Both the position numbers and the translations under genes were made by a program. From assembly GCF_000160455.2 (NCBI RefSeq), contig NZ_ACJX03000001.1, forward strand, positions 124,001 to 188,000: DNA of 64,000 nt, given 5' to 3'. This document shows, piece after piece, positions 54,842-62,102 of the stretch (position 1 is the first letter of the stretch; each line of letters opens with the position of its first letter). The DNA is from Acetomicrobium hydrogeniformans ATCC BAA-1850 (lineage in GTDB: Bacteria; Synergistota; Synergistia; Synergistales; Acetomicrobiaceae). Below the pieces are notes generated by a model that was not told the DNA's origin, ran no database searches, and worked only from the letters and a program-made list of their open reading frames with translations.

Positions 54842-56056
54842 CTACGAAGCATCGAGATAGGACACTGCTATAGCCATATATCCCTGAGTAGCCTTGACAA
54901 GCTGCTCTATGTTCACTCTTTCGTCTTTTGTATGGGCCAGCTGTTCCTTGGATGGTCCGAAGCTAATCGTGGGGATGCCTTTAATCCCACCGTAAAAGCA
55001 GCCGTTCGTCCCAAACCCGGATTCGGAAAGGGAGGGCTCCATACCCAGGTAGTGCAACCCTCTCAAGGCCCTTTCGATCAATTCTTCGTTTTCTCCGAAA
55101 AACCAACCCGGGGCGAAATGCTTCACCTTGATCCTCTTTCCCGTAAAACACTGCACGTAATCCTCAGCCACCTTTACGTCGGCCTGGATATCCGGGTCTA
55201 TGTCACGTGCCAAAGATATCAGGCGTGCCACTTCTTCCACTACACTGCTTTCCGCCTCTCCGGCCAAAAGCCTCCTGTCGAAGGTGGCCACGCAGTTGTC
55301 GGGCAAAACGCTCGTTCCCATGGATGGGGCGGTTGACAAATCGGTCAGGACCATTATCCCGTCTCCGAGTAAGTAGTGGCGGGGCGGCAGGAAATGCTGC
55401 TTTATAAACGTGAGGAGAAAGACCATCTTTTCAGCTGCATTGACACCTGAAAGAGGGAAAGAGGTGTGAGCGCTTTTTCCTTGGGCTTCGATGACAATTT
55501 CCGCCCTTCCTCGTTGGCCCCTTTTGATGTTTAAATTAGACGCTTCTCCGATCACAACGCCGTCGGGCTTGAAGATCTCGTATACTTTAGACGAAGCTAC
55601 ACCTTCGGCAACCTCTTGGTTGACGACGCAAGCGACGGCAAGTTCGCCATAAAGAAAATCGGAGCACTTTTTAAGTTCACTGCCGGCGATTATCATCGCG
55701 GCCAGGCTGCCCTTTGCGTCAACCGATCCCCTTCCGCAGATATGGCCGTCGATTACCGTCCCCCCGTAGGGGTAAAAGGACCACTCAATGGCATCGCTAA
55801 CGCCGACGTGATCCATTTGCGCCTCAAAGAGAAGGCGCCTTCCTCCGGGATTAAACGCAATCTTTCCTACGACGTTTCCCATCTCGTCAATAATTACCTC
55901 ATCGTAACCAAGCGACAGCATGAGGTCGTGGATAAAATAGGCGATCCTTTCCTCCCTGCCTGACGTACTGGGGATGGATATCAACTTGGAACATAACTCG
56001 GTTATAGTTTGAGGTGAGACCTGTCCCGCAATCGCTTGAACGGTTTCCTGCACCAA
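54842..56056 (-). CDS. M20-family paralogue of YgeY with altered active site
   Basis: 404 residues, alignable without gaps to YgeY around the catalytic motifs. AQMDHVGVSD has Q80 where YgeY has the metal-binding His. VVNQEVAEG has Q147 where YgeY has the catalytic Glu base; the ligand Glu (E148), D82, D113 (GRGSVDAKG), E171 (GEASN) and the C-terminal His (KEQLAHTKDE) remain. The fold is intact, so it may be a non-hydrolytic partner, a carrier, or an enzyme with other chemistry. First gene of the purine block, with a good promoter shared with lysR. Confidence 0.8.
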   Translation of the reverse strand: MVQETVQAIAGQVSPQTITELCSKLISIPSTSGREERIAYFIHDLMLSLGYDEVIIDEMGNVVGKIAFNPGGRRLLFEAQMDHVGVSDAIEWSFYPYGGTVIDGHICGRGSVDAKGSLAAMIIAGSELKKCSDFLYGELAVACVVNQEVAEGVASSKVYEIFKPDGVVIGEASNLNIKRGQRGRAEIVIEAQGKSAHTSFPLSGVNAAEKMVFLLTFIKQHFLPPRHYLLGDGIMVLTDLSTAPSMGTSVLPDNCVATFDRRLLAGEAESSVVEEVARLISLARDIDPDIQADVKVAEDYVQCFTGKRIKVKHFAPGWFFGENEELIERALRGLHYLGMEPSLSESGFGTNGCFYGGIKGIPTISFGPSKEQLAHTKDERVNIEQLVKATQGYMAIAVSYLDAS

Positions 56057-56097
56057 TACACTAACCTCGCTATTATGGGAATCATTTGTTGATTTTT

Positions 56098-56148
56098 ATT
56101 ATAACTGATATTCTATAAGTTACAATTAATAAATATTTTTGATATACT
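56098..56148. promoter_or_regulatory. Face-to-face promoters of the purine block and lysR
   Basis: Minus strand: TTGTAA (56125-56120), 16-base spacer, TATAAT (56103-56098) drives the purine block. Plus strand: TTACAA (56120-56125), 17-base spacer, TATACT (56143-56148) in an extended TGATATACT drives lysR. Both use the same six bases as -35 box, so the two polymerases should exclude each other. An AT-rich dyad between them (TTATAAC/TATAAGT) is a candidate LysR site. Confidence 0.75.
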
Positions 56149-56190
56149 TTAGGCATGTCTTATACAAATGATAAAGGGAGAGATGATGAG

Positions 56191-57084
56191 ATGACCCTAC
56201 AACAGCTAAAGACCTTTCTCGCCGTTTGCGAGGAAATGTCCATAACGCAGGCTGCCTTCAAACTTTTTATCACTCAGTCGGCCGTAAGCCAGCAAATAAA
56301 GGCTCTGGAGGAAGAATTCGATATTAAACTTTTCGAAAAAAGGGGCAGGCGTCTTTGCATTACAGCGGAGGGCAAGATTTTCCGGGATAGCGCCAAGGAG
56401 ATCGTTGAAAATGCAGAGCTTATAGTAGAAAAGCTCAAGGCCAGCAAAAGCCTGGAGGTGGGGAAATTAAACATGGCCAGCACCCATCATTTGGCACAGT
56501 ATCTTCTAATGAATCCTCTCTTGGAATTTCATAAAAGCTATCCAAAAATAGACCTGTCCCTCCACACTCTCGATGCTAGCGAGATAAAATCCGCCGTCGA
56601 ATCCAAAACAGTTGACATTGGCTTCATGCCCGACGGAGCTGCCGTCTTTTCTCCTCACTTAAGAATTACTAAAATATACGAAGATCGCATGGCCTTAATA
56701 GCCTGGCCAGGACATCCGTGGCGAGAAGAGGAAAAAATAAAGCCATCGCAATTGTCAGGGGAGCCCCTTGTATTCGCATCTACGCCCTCAAGCATTAACG
56801 AGATAGCCCTCGCTTTTTTGAAACGACATCACATACATATCGATACCGTTATTGACGTCGGTAACATCGATCTTCTAAAGGAAGCGGTGAGACATCGTGT
56901 GGGAGTGGCACTGACGAGCAAGCTCGCGGTCCGGGAAGACATCAGCCAGGGAAGCCTTATCGAGCTTCCCCTTTCGGGAATCGATGAATTGAGCTTTAAT
57001 TTCCTCATGCTAACCCACAAAGAAGAAGAACCGAGCTATCCCTCCTGGGCCTTTCAAAAAATCTTGAAGGGATATCTGCCCTAA
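56191..57084 (+). CDS. LysR-family transcriptional regulator
   Basis: 297-residue LysR protein. The winged helix begins in the usual way, MTLQQLKTFLAVCEEMSITQAAFKLFITQSAVSQQI split over residues 1-36, and is followed by a periplasmic-binding-like effector domain. The start is ATG 56191: the predicted transcription start is near 56155, so the ATG at 56155 would lie at the very 5' end, while AGGGAG at 56175-56180 serves the later one. Divergent from the YgeY paralogue, it is the likely regulator of the purine block; a purine intermediate as signal is inference. Confidence 0.85.
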   Translation: MTLQQLKTFLAVCEEMSITQAAFKLFITQSAVSQQIKALEEEFDIKLFEKRGRRLCITAEGKIFRDSAKEIVENAELIVEKLKASKSLEVGKLNMASTHHLAQYLLMNPLLEFHKSYPKIDLSLHTLDASEIKSAVESKTVDIGFMPDGAAVFSPHLRITKIYEDRMALIAWPGHPWREEEKIKPSQLSGEPLVFASTPSSINEIALAFLKRHHIHIDTVIDVGNIDLLKEAVRHRVGVALTSKLAVREDISQGSLIELPLSGIDELSFNFLMLTHKEEEPSYPSWAFQKILKGYLP

Positions 57085-57092
57085 TTAAAAAT

Positions 57093-57101
57093 TGTTATAA
57101 T
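57093..57101 (+). promoter_or_regulatory. Extended -10 promoter of the candidate selenoprotein gene
   Basis: TGTTATAAT is an extended -10 element just after the lysR stop; no good -35 is visible. Transcription would begin near 57108, about 50 bases before ATG 57157. Confidence 0.5.
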
Positions 57102-57129
57102 TATGCCGTAAACATGGTTATTACAACCC

Positions 57130-57151
57130 TTTACCGCCACGTGGAGGTAAA
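57130..57151 (+). promoter_or_regulatory. 22-bp near-perfect palindrome overlapping the RBS
   Basis: Arms TTTACC and GGTAAA flank a central CCACGTGG, with one mismatch pair, so 20 of 22 positions are symmetric. The right half contains the GGAGGT ribosome site of the gene at 57157. It could be a DNA operator, or an RNA hairpin hiding the ribosome site. Confidence 0.6.
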
Positions 57152-57156
57152 ATTAG

Positions 57157-57528
57157 ATGAGGAAACACAAGATAAAGATATTCATGGAAAAACCCTACAC
57201 GGCAACATGCTGAACATCTTACCAGTATCGGGACGAGGAAATGCAAACCTTCTCCCGAAGGGCCGACCGTGAGTCGGTAGGAGCTTTGCTGCGAAATCTG
57301 CACTTTAATTTTAATGATGCCTTTGAGGTAGATATCATCGACCCGCGATGTTTGTTGTGGTTTTTCGATTTCATCAAATACAAAGTCAGAACAACTGAAC
57401 CCACCTGGGTTTTGGACGGAAAAGTCATATACAGAGGCATCCCCGCGTGGGAGGAACTCGAAAAAATACTGCGCGATACCTGCCAAGACCTATTTAAGGA
57501 TACAGCTGTAAAGGGACCTTCGAGCTAA
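57157..57528 (+). CDS. Candidate selenoprotein, small thioredoxin-like (in-frame TGA)
   Basis: GGAGGT at 57143-57148 lies eight bases before ATG 57157. The frame reads MRKHKIKIFMEKPYTATC, then TGA at 57211-57213 (codon 19), then runs on without a break for 104 codons to TAA. If TGA is read as selenocysteine, the product is a 123-residue protein with an adjacent Cys18-Sec19 pair at the end of the first strand, where thioredoxin folds keep their redox site. A strand FEVDIIDPR, a helix, the cis-Pro region TEPTWVLDG, the strand VIYRGI and a final helix WEELEKIL follow in thioredoxin order. A SECIS-like hairpin lies at 57228-57258. The alternative is a gene broken by a nonsense mutation, or a shorter product from ATG 57241, which would lack the redox site. 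Confidence 0.6.
57228..57258 (+). promoter_or_regulatory. SECIS-like hairpin after the in-frame TGA
   Basis: TCGGGA at 57228-57233 pairs with TCCCGA at 57253-57258. Above one unpaired C, GAGG (57235-57238) pairs with CTTC (57249-57252) including one G-U. The apical loop begins about 26 bases after the TGA, within the 16-37 base window of bacterial SECIS elements. If the top two pairs open, the loop begins with GG as in known cases. Confidence 0.5.
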
Positions 57529-57660
57529 TTCGCGAAACCAAACAGCCTGGGCAAGAACAAAGTTCAGTGTAATCTTCCTGATATTTTGATATACTCAAAT
57601 CGCTGTTACAAAGAATTTTTAATCCATAAACCACTTCTATCACCGTTAGGAGGAATGGCG
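57529..57660. other. Intergenic region with the purE promoter
   Basis: An extended -10 TGATATACT lies at about 57589-57597; the -35 region is weak. No other feature seen. Confidence 0.45.
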
Positions 57661-58182
57661 ATGCAGAAACCGCTAATAGGCATAGTGATGGGGTCGAACT
57701 CAGATGCAGAGCGCCTAAAGGGCGCTTTTGAAGTATTGAAGGAATTGGAAGTTCCTTTTGAAGTCACGATAGCTTCAGCTCACAGGACTCCAAAGGACGT
57801 GGCAAACTACGCTAAAAAGGCAAAGGATCGGGGTATCAAGGTAATTATAGCCGCAGCCGGGCTTTCGGCTGCTTTGCCGGGTGTTTTGGCCGCCCACACG
57901 ACGCTTCCCGTCATAGGCATCCCGTTGGAAGTCGGCCCATTAAAGGGTATGGACGCCCTGCTCGCCATGGCTCAAATGCCTCCGGGAATACCAGTCGCGA
58001 CCGTGGGAATAGGACAGGCCATCAATGCTGCCCTCCTTGCGGTTCAAATTCTTTCCCTTCAAGACCCCTCATGTAGCAAAAAGACCGCCCAATACCGGGA
58101 GAAGGCATCAAAGAAAGTATCGACGGCACGAGACGCTTTGACCGAGCTTCCTAAAGCTCCGCCAGAGGCATTTTTAGACTAA
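57661..58182 (+). CDS. purE: N5-CAIR mutase (class I PurE)
   Basis: 173 residues. Moves the carboxyl group of N5-CAIR to make CAIR, the substrate of the PurC part of the fusion at 21219. Signature GIVMGSNSDAERLKGA, then ASAHRTPKDV, AAAGLSAALPGVLAAHT and MPPGIPVATVGIG. ATG 57661 lies seven bases after AGGAGG (57648-57653); ATG 57655 is too close. It is apart from the other pur genes, and purK is not in the window. Confidence 0.95.
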   Translation: MQKPLIGIVMGSNSDAERLKGAFEVLKELEVPFEVTIASAHRTPKDVANYAKKAKDRGIKVIIAAAGLSAALPGVLAAHTTLPVIGIPLEVGPLKGMDALLAMAQMPPGIPVATVGIGQAINAALLAVQILSLQDPSCSKKTAQYREKASKKVSTARDALTELPKAPPEAFLD

Positions 58183-58194
58183 GACCTTTTATTC

Positions 58195-58234
58195 AAAAAC
58201 TGGCCTACACCCTCATCGGCGCAGGCCAGTTTTT
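58195..58234. terminator. Terminator between convergent purE and glyA
   Basis: AAAAACTGGCCT at 58195-58206 pairs with AGGCCAGTTTTT at 58223-58234. The A run and T run make it work on both strands. Confidence 0.9.
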
Positions 58235-58257
58235 TCGCCATACCCTACAAATATCTT

Positions 58258-59532
58258 TTAAGCCCAAGGATTGCTCAGTTCCGGATAAAGCGGGAATCGG
58301 TGGGCAAGCTCCTTGACCTCGCGGTAAACCTTTTCTTTTTCGCTTTCGTTGTCGGGATTGGACAAGGCTCTGTCGATTAGGTCGGCTACGAGCTCCATCT
58401 CCTTTTCTTTCATTCCCCTGGTCGTTAAAGCAGGAGTTCCTATGCGAATGCCGCTTGTCACCATCGGCTTTTCGGGGTCAAAGGGGATCATGTTCTTGTT
58501 TACGGTGATGCCCACACTTTCCAGGACTTTTTCGGCTTCCTTGCCCGTTATATTTTTGCTCCTCAGATCCACAAGTATCATGTGGTTATCCGTGCCTCCC
58601 GAGACGAGCCTGAAGCCTCGCTCGCTAAGCCCCTTAGCCAAAGCCTTTGCGTTGGCAACGATCTGCTGGGCGTACTCCTTGAATTCAGGTTGCATGGCCA
58701 GATGGAAACATACCGCTTTGGCTGCTATAACGTGCATGAAGGGACCGCCCTGGATGCCCGGGAAGACAGTTCGATCCAGCTGCGCACCATATTTTTCTTT
58801 GCAGAGGATCAAGGCGCCCCGCGGACCGCGCAGTGTCTTATGGGTAGTCGTGGTCACAAAATCTGCATAAGGCACAGGGCTGGGATGGGCGCCTCCTGCG
58901 ACAAGCCCGGCTATGTGGGCCATGTCGACCATCAAAATTGCGCCCACTTCCCGGGCTATATCGCTGAAACGTTTGAAGTCAATGAAACGCGGATAGGCAC
59001 TTGCGCCAGCGACAATCACCTTGGGTCTGTGTTCCTTGGCCAAAGCCTCGACGGCTTCGTAATCTATAGTCTCCGTATCGGGCTTAACTCCATAGGGGAC
59101 GATCTTATACCATTTGCCCGTAAAGTTCAAAGGATGCCCGTGCGAAAGGTGACCTCCCTGATCCAGGTTCATGGCAAGGAGCGTATCTCCCGGCTCCATC
59201 ACCGAAAAATAGACGGCCATGTTGGCCTGCGTTCCCGAGTGGGGCTGAACGTTGGCATGCTCCGCCCCGAAAAGTTCACACGCCCGCTTTATGGCCAATT
59301 CTTCGATGTTCTCCACATATTCGCAACCGCCATAGTATTTTTTATGGGGGTATCCTTCTGCGTATTTATTGGTAAGTACCGAACCCTGGGCTTGAAGGAC
59401 CGCCAATGAGACGAAGTTTTCCGAAGCAATGAGCTCCAATCCGTCGCGTTGTCTGGATAATTCGCCTTCCATCATCCCGCAAACCGTGGGATCCGCCTGG
59501 GATAACGATGAGATCAAGCTCTTTTCTATCAT
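58258..59532 (-). CDS. glyA: Serine hydroxymethyltransferase
   Basis: 424-residue PLP enzyme that turns serine and tetrahydrofolate into glycine and methylene-THF, feeding PurD and PurN/PurH. The PLP lysine is in [27 protein letters not shown] and [13 protein letters not shown] are also typical. ATG 59532 (MIEKSLISS) follows GGAGGAG; an upstream in-frame start at 59550 lies across that site. The 5' region has a CTGCTGT/ACAGCAG hairpin at 59562-59584. Confidence 0.95.
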   Translation of the reverse strand: MIEKSLISSLSQADPTVCGMMEGELSRQRDGLELIASENFVSLAVLQAQGSVLTNKYAEGYPHKKYYGGCEYVENIEELAIKRACELFGAEHANVQPHSGTQANMAVYFSVMEPGDTLLAMNLDQGGHLSHGHPLNFTGKWYKIVPYGVKPDTETIDYEAVEALAKEHRPKVIVAGASAYPRFIDFKRFSDIAREVGAILMVDMAHIAGLVAGGAHPSPVPYADFVTTTTHKTLRGPRGALILCKEKYGAQLDRTVFPGIQGGPFMHVIAAKAVCFHLAMQPEFKEYAQQIVANAKALAKGLSERGFRLVSGGTDNHMILVDLRSKNITGKEAEKVLESVGITVNKNMIPFDPEKPMVTSGIRIGTPALTTRGMKEKEMELVADLIDRALSNPDNESEKEKVYREVKELAHRFPLYPELSNPWA

Positions 59533-59769
59533 TTTTCTCCTCCTTGACAAAGGCTTTTGTTCTGCTGTTCCACGAGGACAGCAGTGTGCACTTTACATAT
59601 TATTTTAGAGCTTTATTCTTTAAGAAGCAATTCAATATACCTTTCGTTCTACATAATAAAAAACTTATGACTATGACTTGCCTAAAAATCAGCCCCCGCA
59701 CTTCAACAAAAAAAGGGTAAAATCGATCACAAAAAGGTTATAAGGATTATATCGGGGAGGAAAAGAATA

Positions 59770-60435
59770 ATGACAAAAGACGAATTTGCAAAATATATCG
59801 ATCATACGAATTTAAGTCCTAAGGCTACGCATTCGGATATAAAAACTTTATGCGAGGATGCCCTTCGATACAACTTTGCCGCCGTTTGCGTAAATCCCTG
59901 TAGAGTGGGCTTTGCAGCATCGTTTCTTGAAGGTTCTAGCGTAAAAGTCGCTTCCGTTGTGGGTTTTCCCTTGGGGGCAACCTTCACTGAGGCCAAAGCA
60001 CTTGAAACTAAATATGCCCTAAGAAGCGGCGCATCCGAGATAGATATGGTCATAAATATCGGAGCCCTGAAGGATGGGGATGACAATTTTGTCATAAAAG
60101 ACATCTCCGCCGTAGTAAAAGCTGCTGACGGCGCTACGGTAAAGGTTATACTTGAGTGCTGTTATCTGACGGATGAAGAGAAAGCGAGAGGCTGCCGGCT
60201 GTCGGTCAAAGGGGGAGCAAATTTCGTCAAAACCTCTACAGGATTTGGAAGCAGCGGAGCAACGATAGAAGATGTGAAGATCCTTCGCGAAAATGTACCA
60301 GCAAACATAGGAGTTAAAGCCGCCGGAGGAATTCGCGATTTTAAAACCGCTTACGCTTTTATAAAAGTTGGTGCAACCAGGATAGGAACGAGCAGCGGGC
60401 CTCAAATAATGTCCTCTTTTGATCCTTTGGTTTAA
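59770..60435 (+). CDS. deoC: Deoxyribose-phosphate aldolase
   Basis: 221-residue class I aldolase cleaving 2-deoxyribose 5-phosphate to acetaldehyde and glyceraldehyde 3-phosphate. The Schiff-base lysine is in NFVKTSTGF and the second lysine in NIGVKAAGGIR; the opening EFAKYIDHTNLSPKAT is typical. RBS GGGGAGG. It takes the sugar half from deoxynucleoside breakdown. Single gene followed by a strong terminator. Confidence 0.95.
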   Translation: MTKDEFAKYIDHTNLSPKATHSDIKTLCEDALRYNFAAVCVNPCRVGFAASFLEGSSVKVASVVGFPLGATFTEAKALETKYALRSGASEIDMVINIGALKDGDDNFVIKDISAVVKAADGATVKVILECCYLTDEEKARGCRLSVKGGANFVKTSTGFGSSGATIEDVKILRENVPANIGVKAAGGIRDFKTAYAFIKVGATRIGTSSGPQIMSSFDPLV

Positions 60436-60436
60436 G

Positions 60437-60488
60437 AATTGCCGGTTACAGTCGCCATTTAAAATATGCCTGTAACCGGCAATTTTAA
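60437..60488. terminator. Terminator between convergent deoC and symporter gene
   Basis: AATTGCCGGTTACAG at 60437-60451 and CTGTAACCGGCAATT at 60470-60484 form a perfect 15-bp stem with an 18-base loop, then TT. Confidence 0.88.
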
Positions 60489-60518
60489 GTTAAAACTTGG
60501 TGCTTTTGTTAATATAAG

Positions 60519-61922
60519 CTACTCTTTTTTGGCATAAACGGGCTCCCGCTCTGGATTTAACCTCAATTGATTTTCGTAATCCCTGAAAACTTTGACGACC
60601 ATTCCCGAGAGACAAATGATCCCAACGAGGTTGAGCAGGGCCATCAAACCGTTGAAGAAATCGGCCAATTCCCATACCAGAGGCACGGAGCTGACAGCTC
60701 CAAATATTATCATTCCCAAAACCGCGAGCCTGTAAATTAAAAGCATAATATTGCTGCCGGGCCCGGAAAACAAATACATCAGATTGCTTTCTCCGTAGTA
60801 GTAATTGCCCAATATCGATGTCCAGGCAAAAAACATAAGAGCTATACTGATGAAGTAGGGACCCCATGAGCCCACGACCGTCTGCATGGAAGTTTGGGTC
60901 AGCTCAACTCCGGTAAGCCCGCTGGAAAGCTGTCCTGAGAGCAGAATGAACATTGTAGTGGCCGAACATACTATTATAGTATCGACGAAAACACCGAACA
61001 TGGCGATAAAGCCTTGGCGCGCGGGATGTTTTACCTCGGCTGTAGCATGGGCATTCGGAGTGGAACCCATGCCAGCTTCGTTGGAGAAAAGCCCCCTCGC
61101 CACTCCATATCTTAAAGCCTGTGCCACGGTATGTCCCATTATGCCGCCGGCGACCTGCCTCACCCCAAAGGCGCTCTTGAAGACGAGAGAAATAATGGCA
61201 GGTATTTCCGTAATATTCATTATCATGGTAACCAAGGCAATGGCAATATACATAATCGCCATAAAGGGAACTACAATTTCTGCAACCTTCGCTATCCTTC
61301 TCAGACCTCCGAATATTACCACTCCGGTTATTATTGCCACGACTATCCCAAGGTAAAGTTCGATGTTTGCCGTTGAAGATTCCTTCAGAAAAGCACCTCT
61401 TACTCCTGCAACGATCGAGTTACACTGCACCGCATTGAATACGAAGGGCATGGCCAGGATGATGCTTATAGCAAAAAGGATGCCCATCCACTTTTGCCCA
61501 AGGCCCTTTTCCAAGTAATAAGCCGGTCCGCCACGATATGTCCCGTCTGCGTTTTTAACCCTGAAAAGCTGGGCCAGGATGGCTTCGGCAGAAATTGTAG
61601 CCATGCCTACCAAAGCTGTGATCCACATCCAGAAAACGGCTCCGGGCCCTCCTGAGACCAAGGCAGTCGCAACTCCGGCAATGTTACCCGTACCCACTTG
61701 CGCTGCCAAACCAGTGCAGAGGGCCTGAAAGGAAGAAATGCCCTTCTCCTCCGCTTTTCTGCTTCCCAACAACACCTTAAACACATGTCCTATATGGCGT
61801 ATTTGAGGGAAGCCCAGGCGAACCGTGTAGAAAACCCCCGTTCCTATCAATAGCCATATCATCAAACTACCCCATAAAATTCCATTCGCCGCCTTTACAA
61901 GCTCCATCAACAAAGCCAACAC
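60519..61922 (-). CDS. Alanine/glycine:cation symporter (AGCS family)
   Basis: 467-residue membrane protein with about 11 hydrophobic segments. AGCS motifs are GTGNIAGVATALVSGGPGAV, split over about residues 77-96, FSNEAGMGSTPNAHA and YRGGPAYYLEKG. It takes up alanine or glycine with sodium. The start is unclear: GTG 61922 overlaps the GGAGG site, while TTG 61913 and ATG 61907 lie 8 and 14 bases after it. Single gene near glyA, which may reflect glycine use. Confidence 0.88.
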   Translation of the reverse strand: MLALLMELVKAANGILWGSLMIWLLIGTGVFYTVRLGFPQIRHIGHVFKVLLGSRKAEEKGISSFQALCTGLAAQVGTGNIAGVATALVSGGPGAVFWMWITALVGMATISAEAILAQLFRVKNADGTYRGGPAYYLEKGLGQKWMGILFAISIILAMPFVFNAVQCNSIVAGVRGAFLKESSTANIELYLGIVVAIITGVVIFGGLRRIAKVAEIVVPFMAIMYIAIALVTMIMNITEIPAIISLVFKSAFGVRQVAGGIMGHTVAQALRYGVARGLFSNEAGMGSTPNAHATAEVKHPARQGFIAMFGVFVDTIIVCSATTMFILLSGQLSSGLTGVELTQTSMQTVVGSWGPYFISIALMFFAWTSILGNYYYGESNLMYLFSGPGSNIMLLIYRLAVLGMIIFGAVSSVPLVWELADFFNGLMALLNLVGIICLSGMVVKVFRDYENQLRLNPEREPVYAKKE

Positions 61923-62090
61923 CTCCGAAACTTAAGATAAATGACATAAACGCCGCTTTTTTATTTTAACTACTACGAAAATTTGAGCAACTTTTTGACT
62001 GTATACAACCACTAAAACAGGCGAGATCGTGCTTCTATTTTTAGAATAGATCTCTTGCAGTAAATTAAAATAGGTTGAGGCATGATCTGA

Positions 62091-62102
62091 TATACTATTT
62101 AT
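62091..62102 (+). promoter_or_regulatory. Promoter for a possibly leaderless mRNA
   Basis: TATACT at 62091-62096 in an extended TGATATACT. A start seven bases later falls on the ATG at 62103. No ribosome site precedes that ATG and no clear -35 is seen. The rest of 61923-62090 holds nothing else recognisable. Confidence 0.45.

Noticed and set aside
57121-57486. Minus-strand ORF of 121 codons opposite the candidate selenoprotein
   Set aside because: Its protein has no family character, whereas the opposite strand reads as a complete thioredoxin-like fold with a strong ribosome site. It is a shadow.
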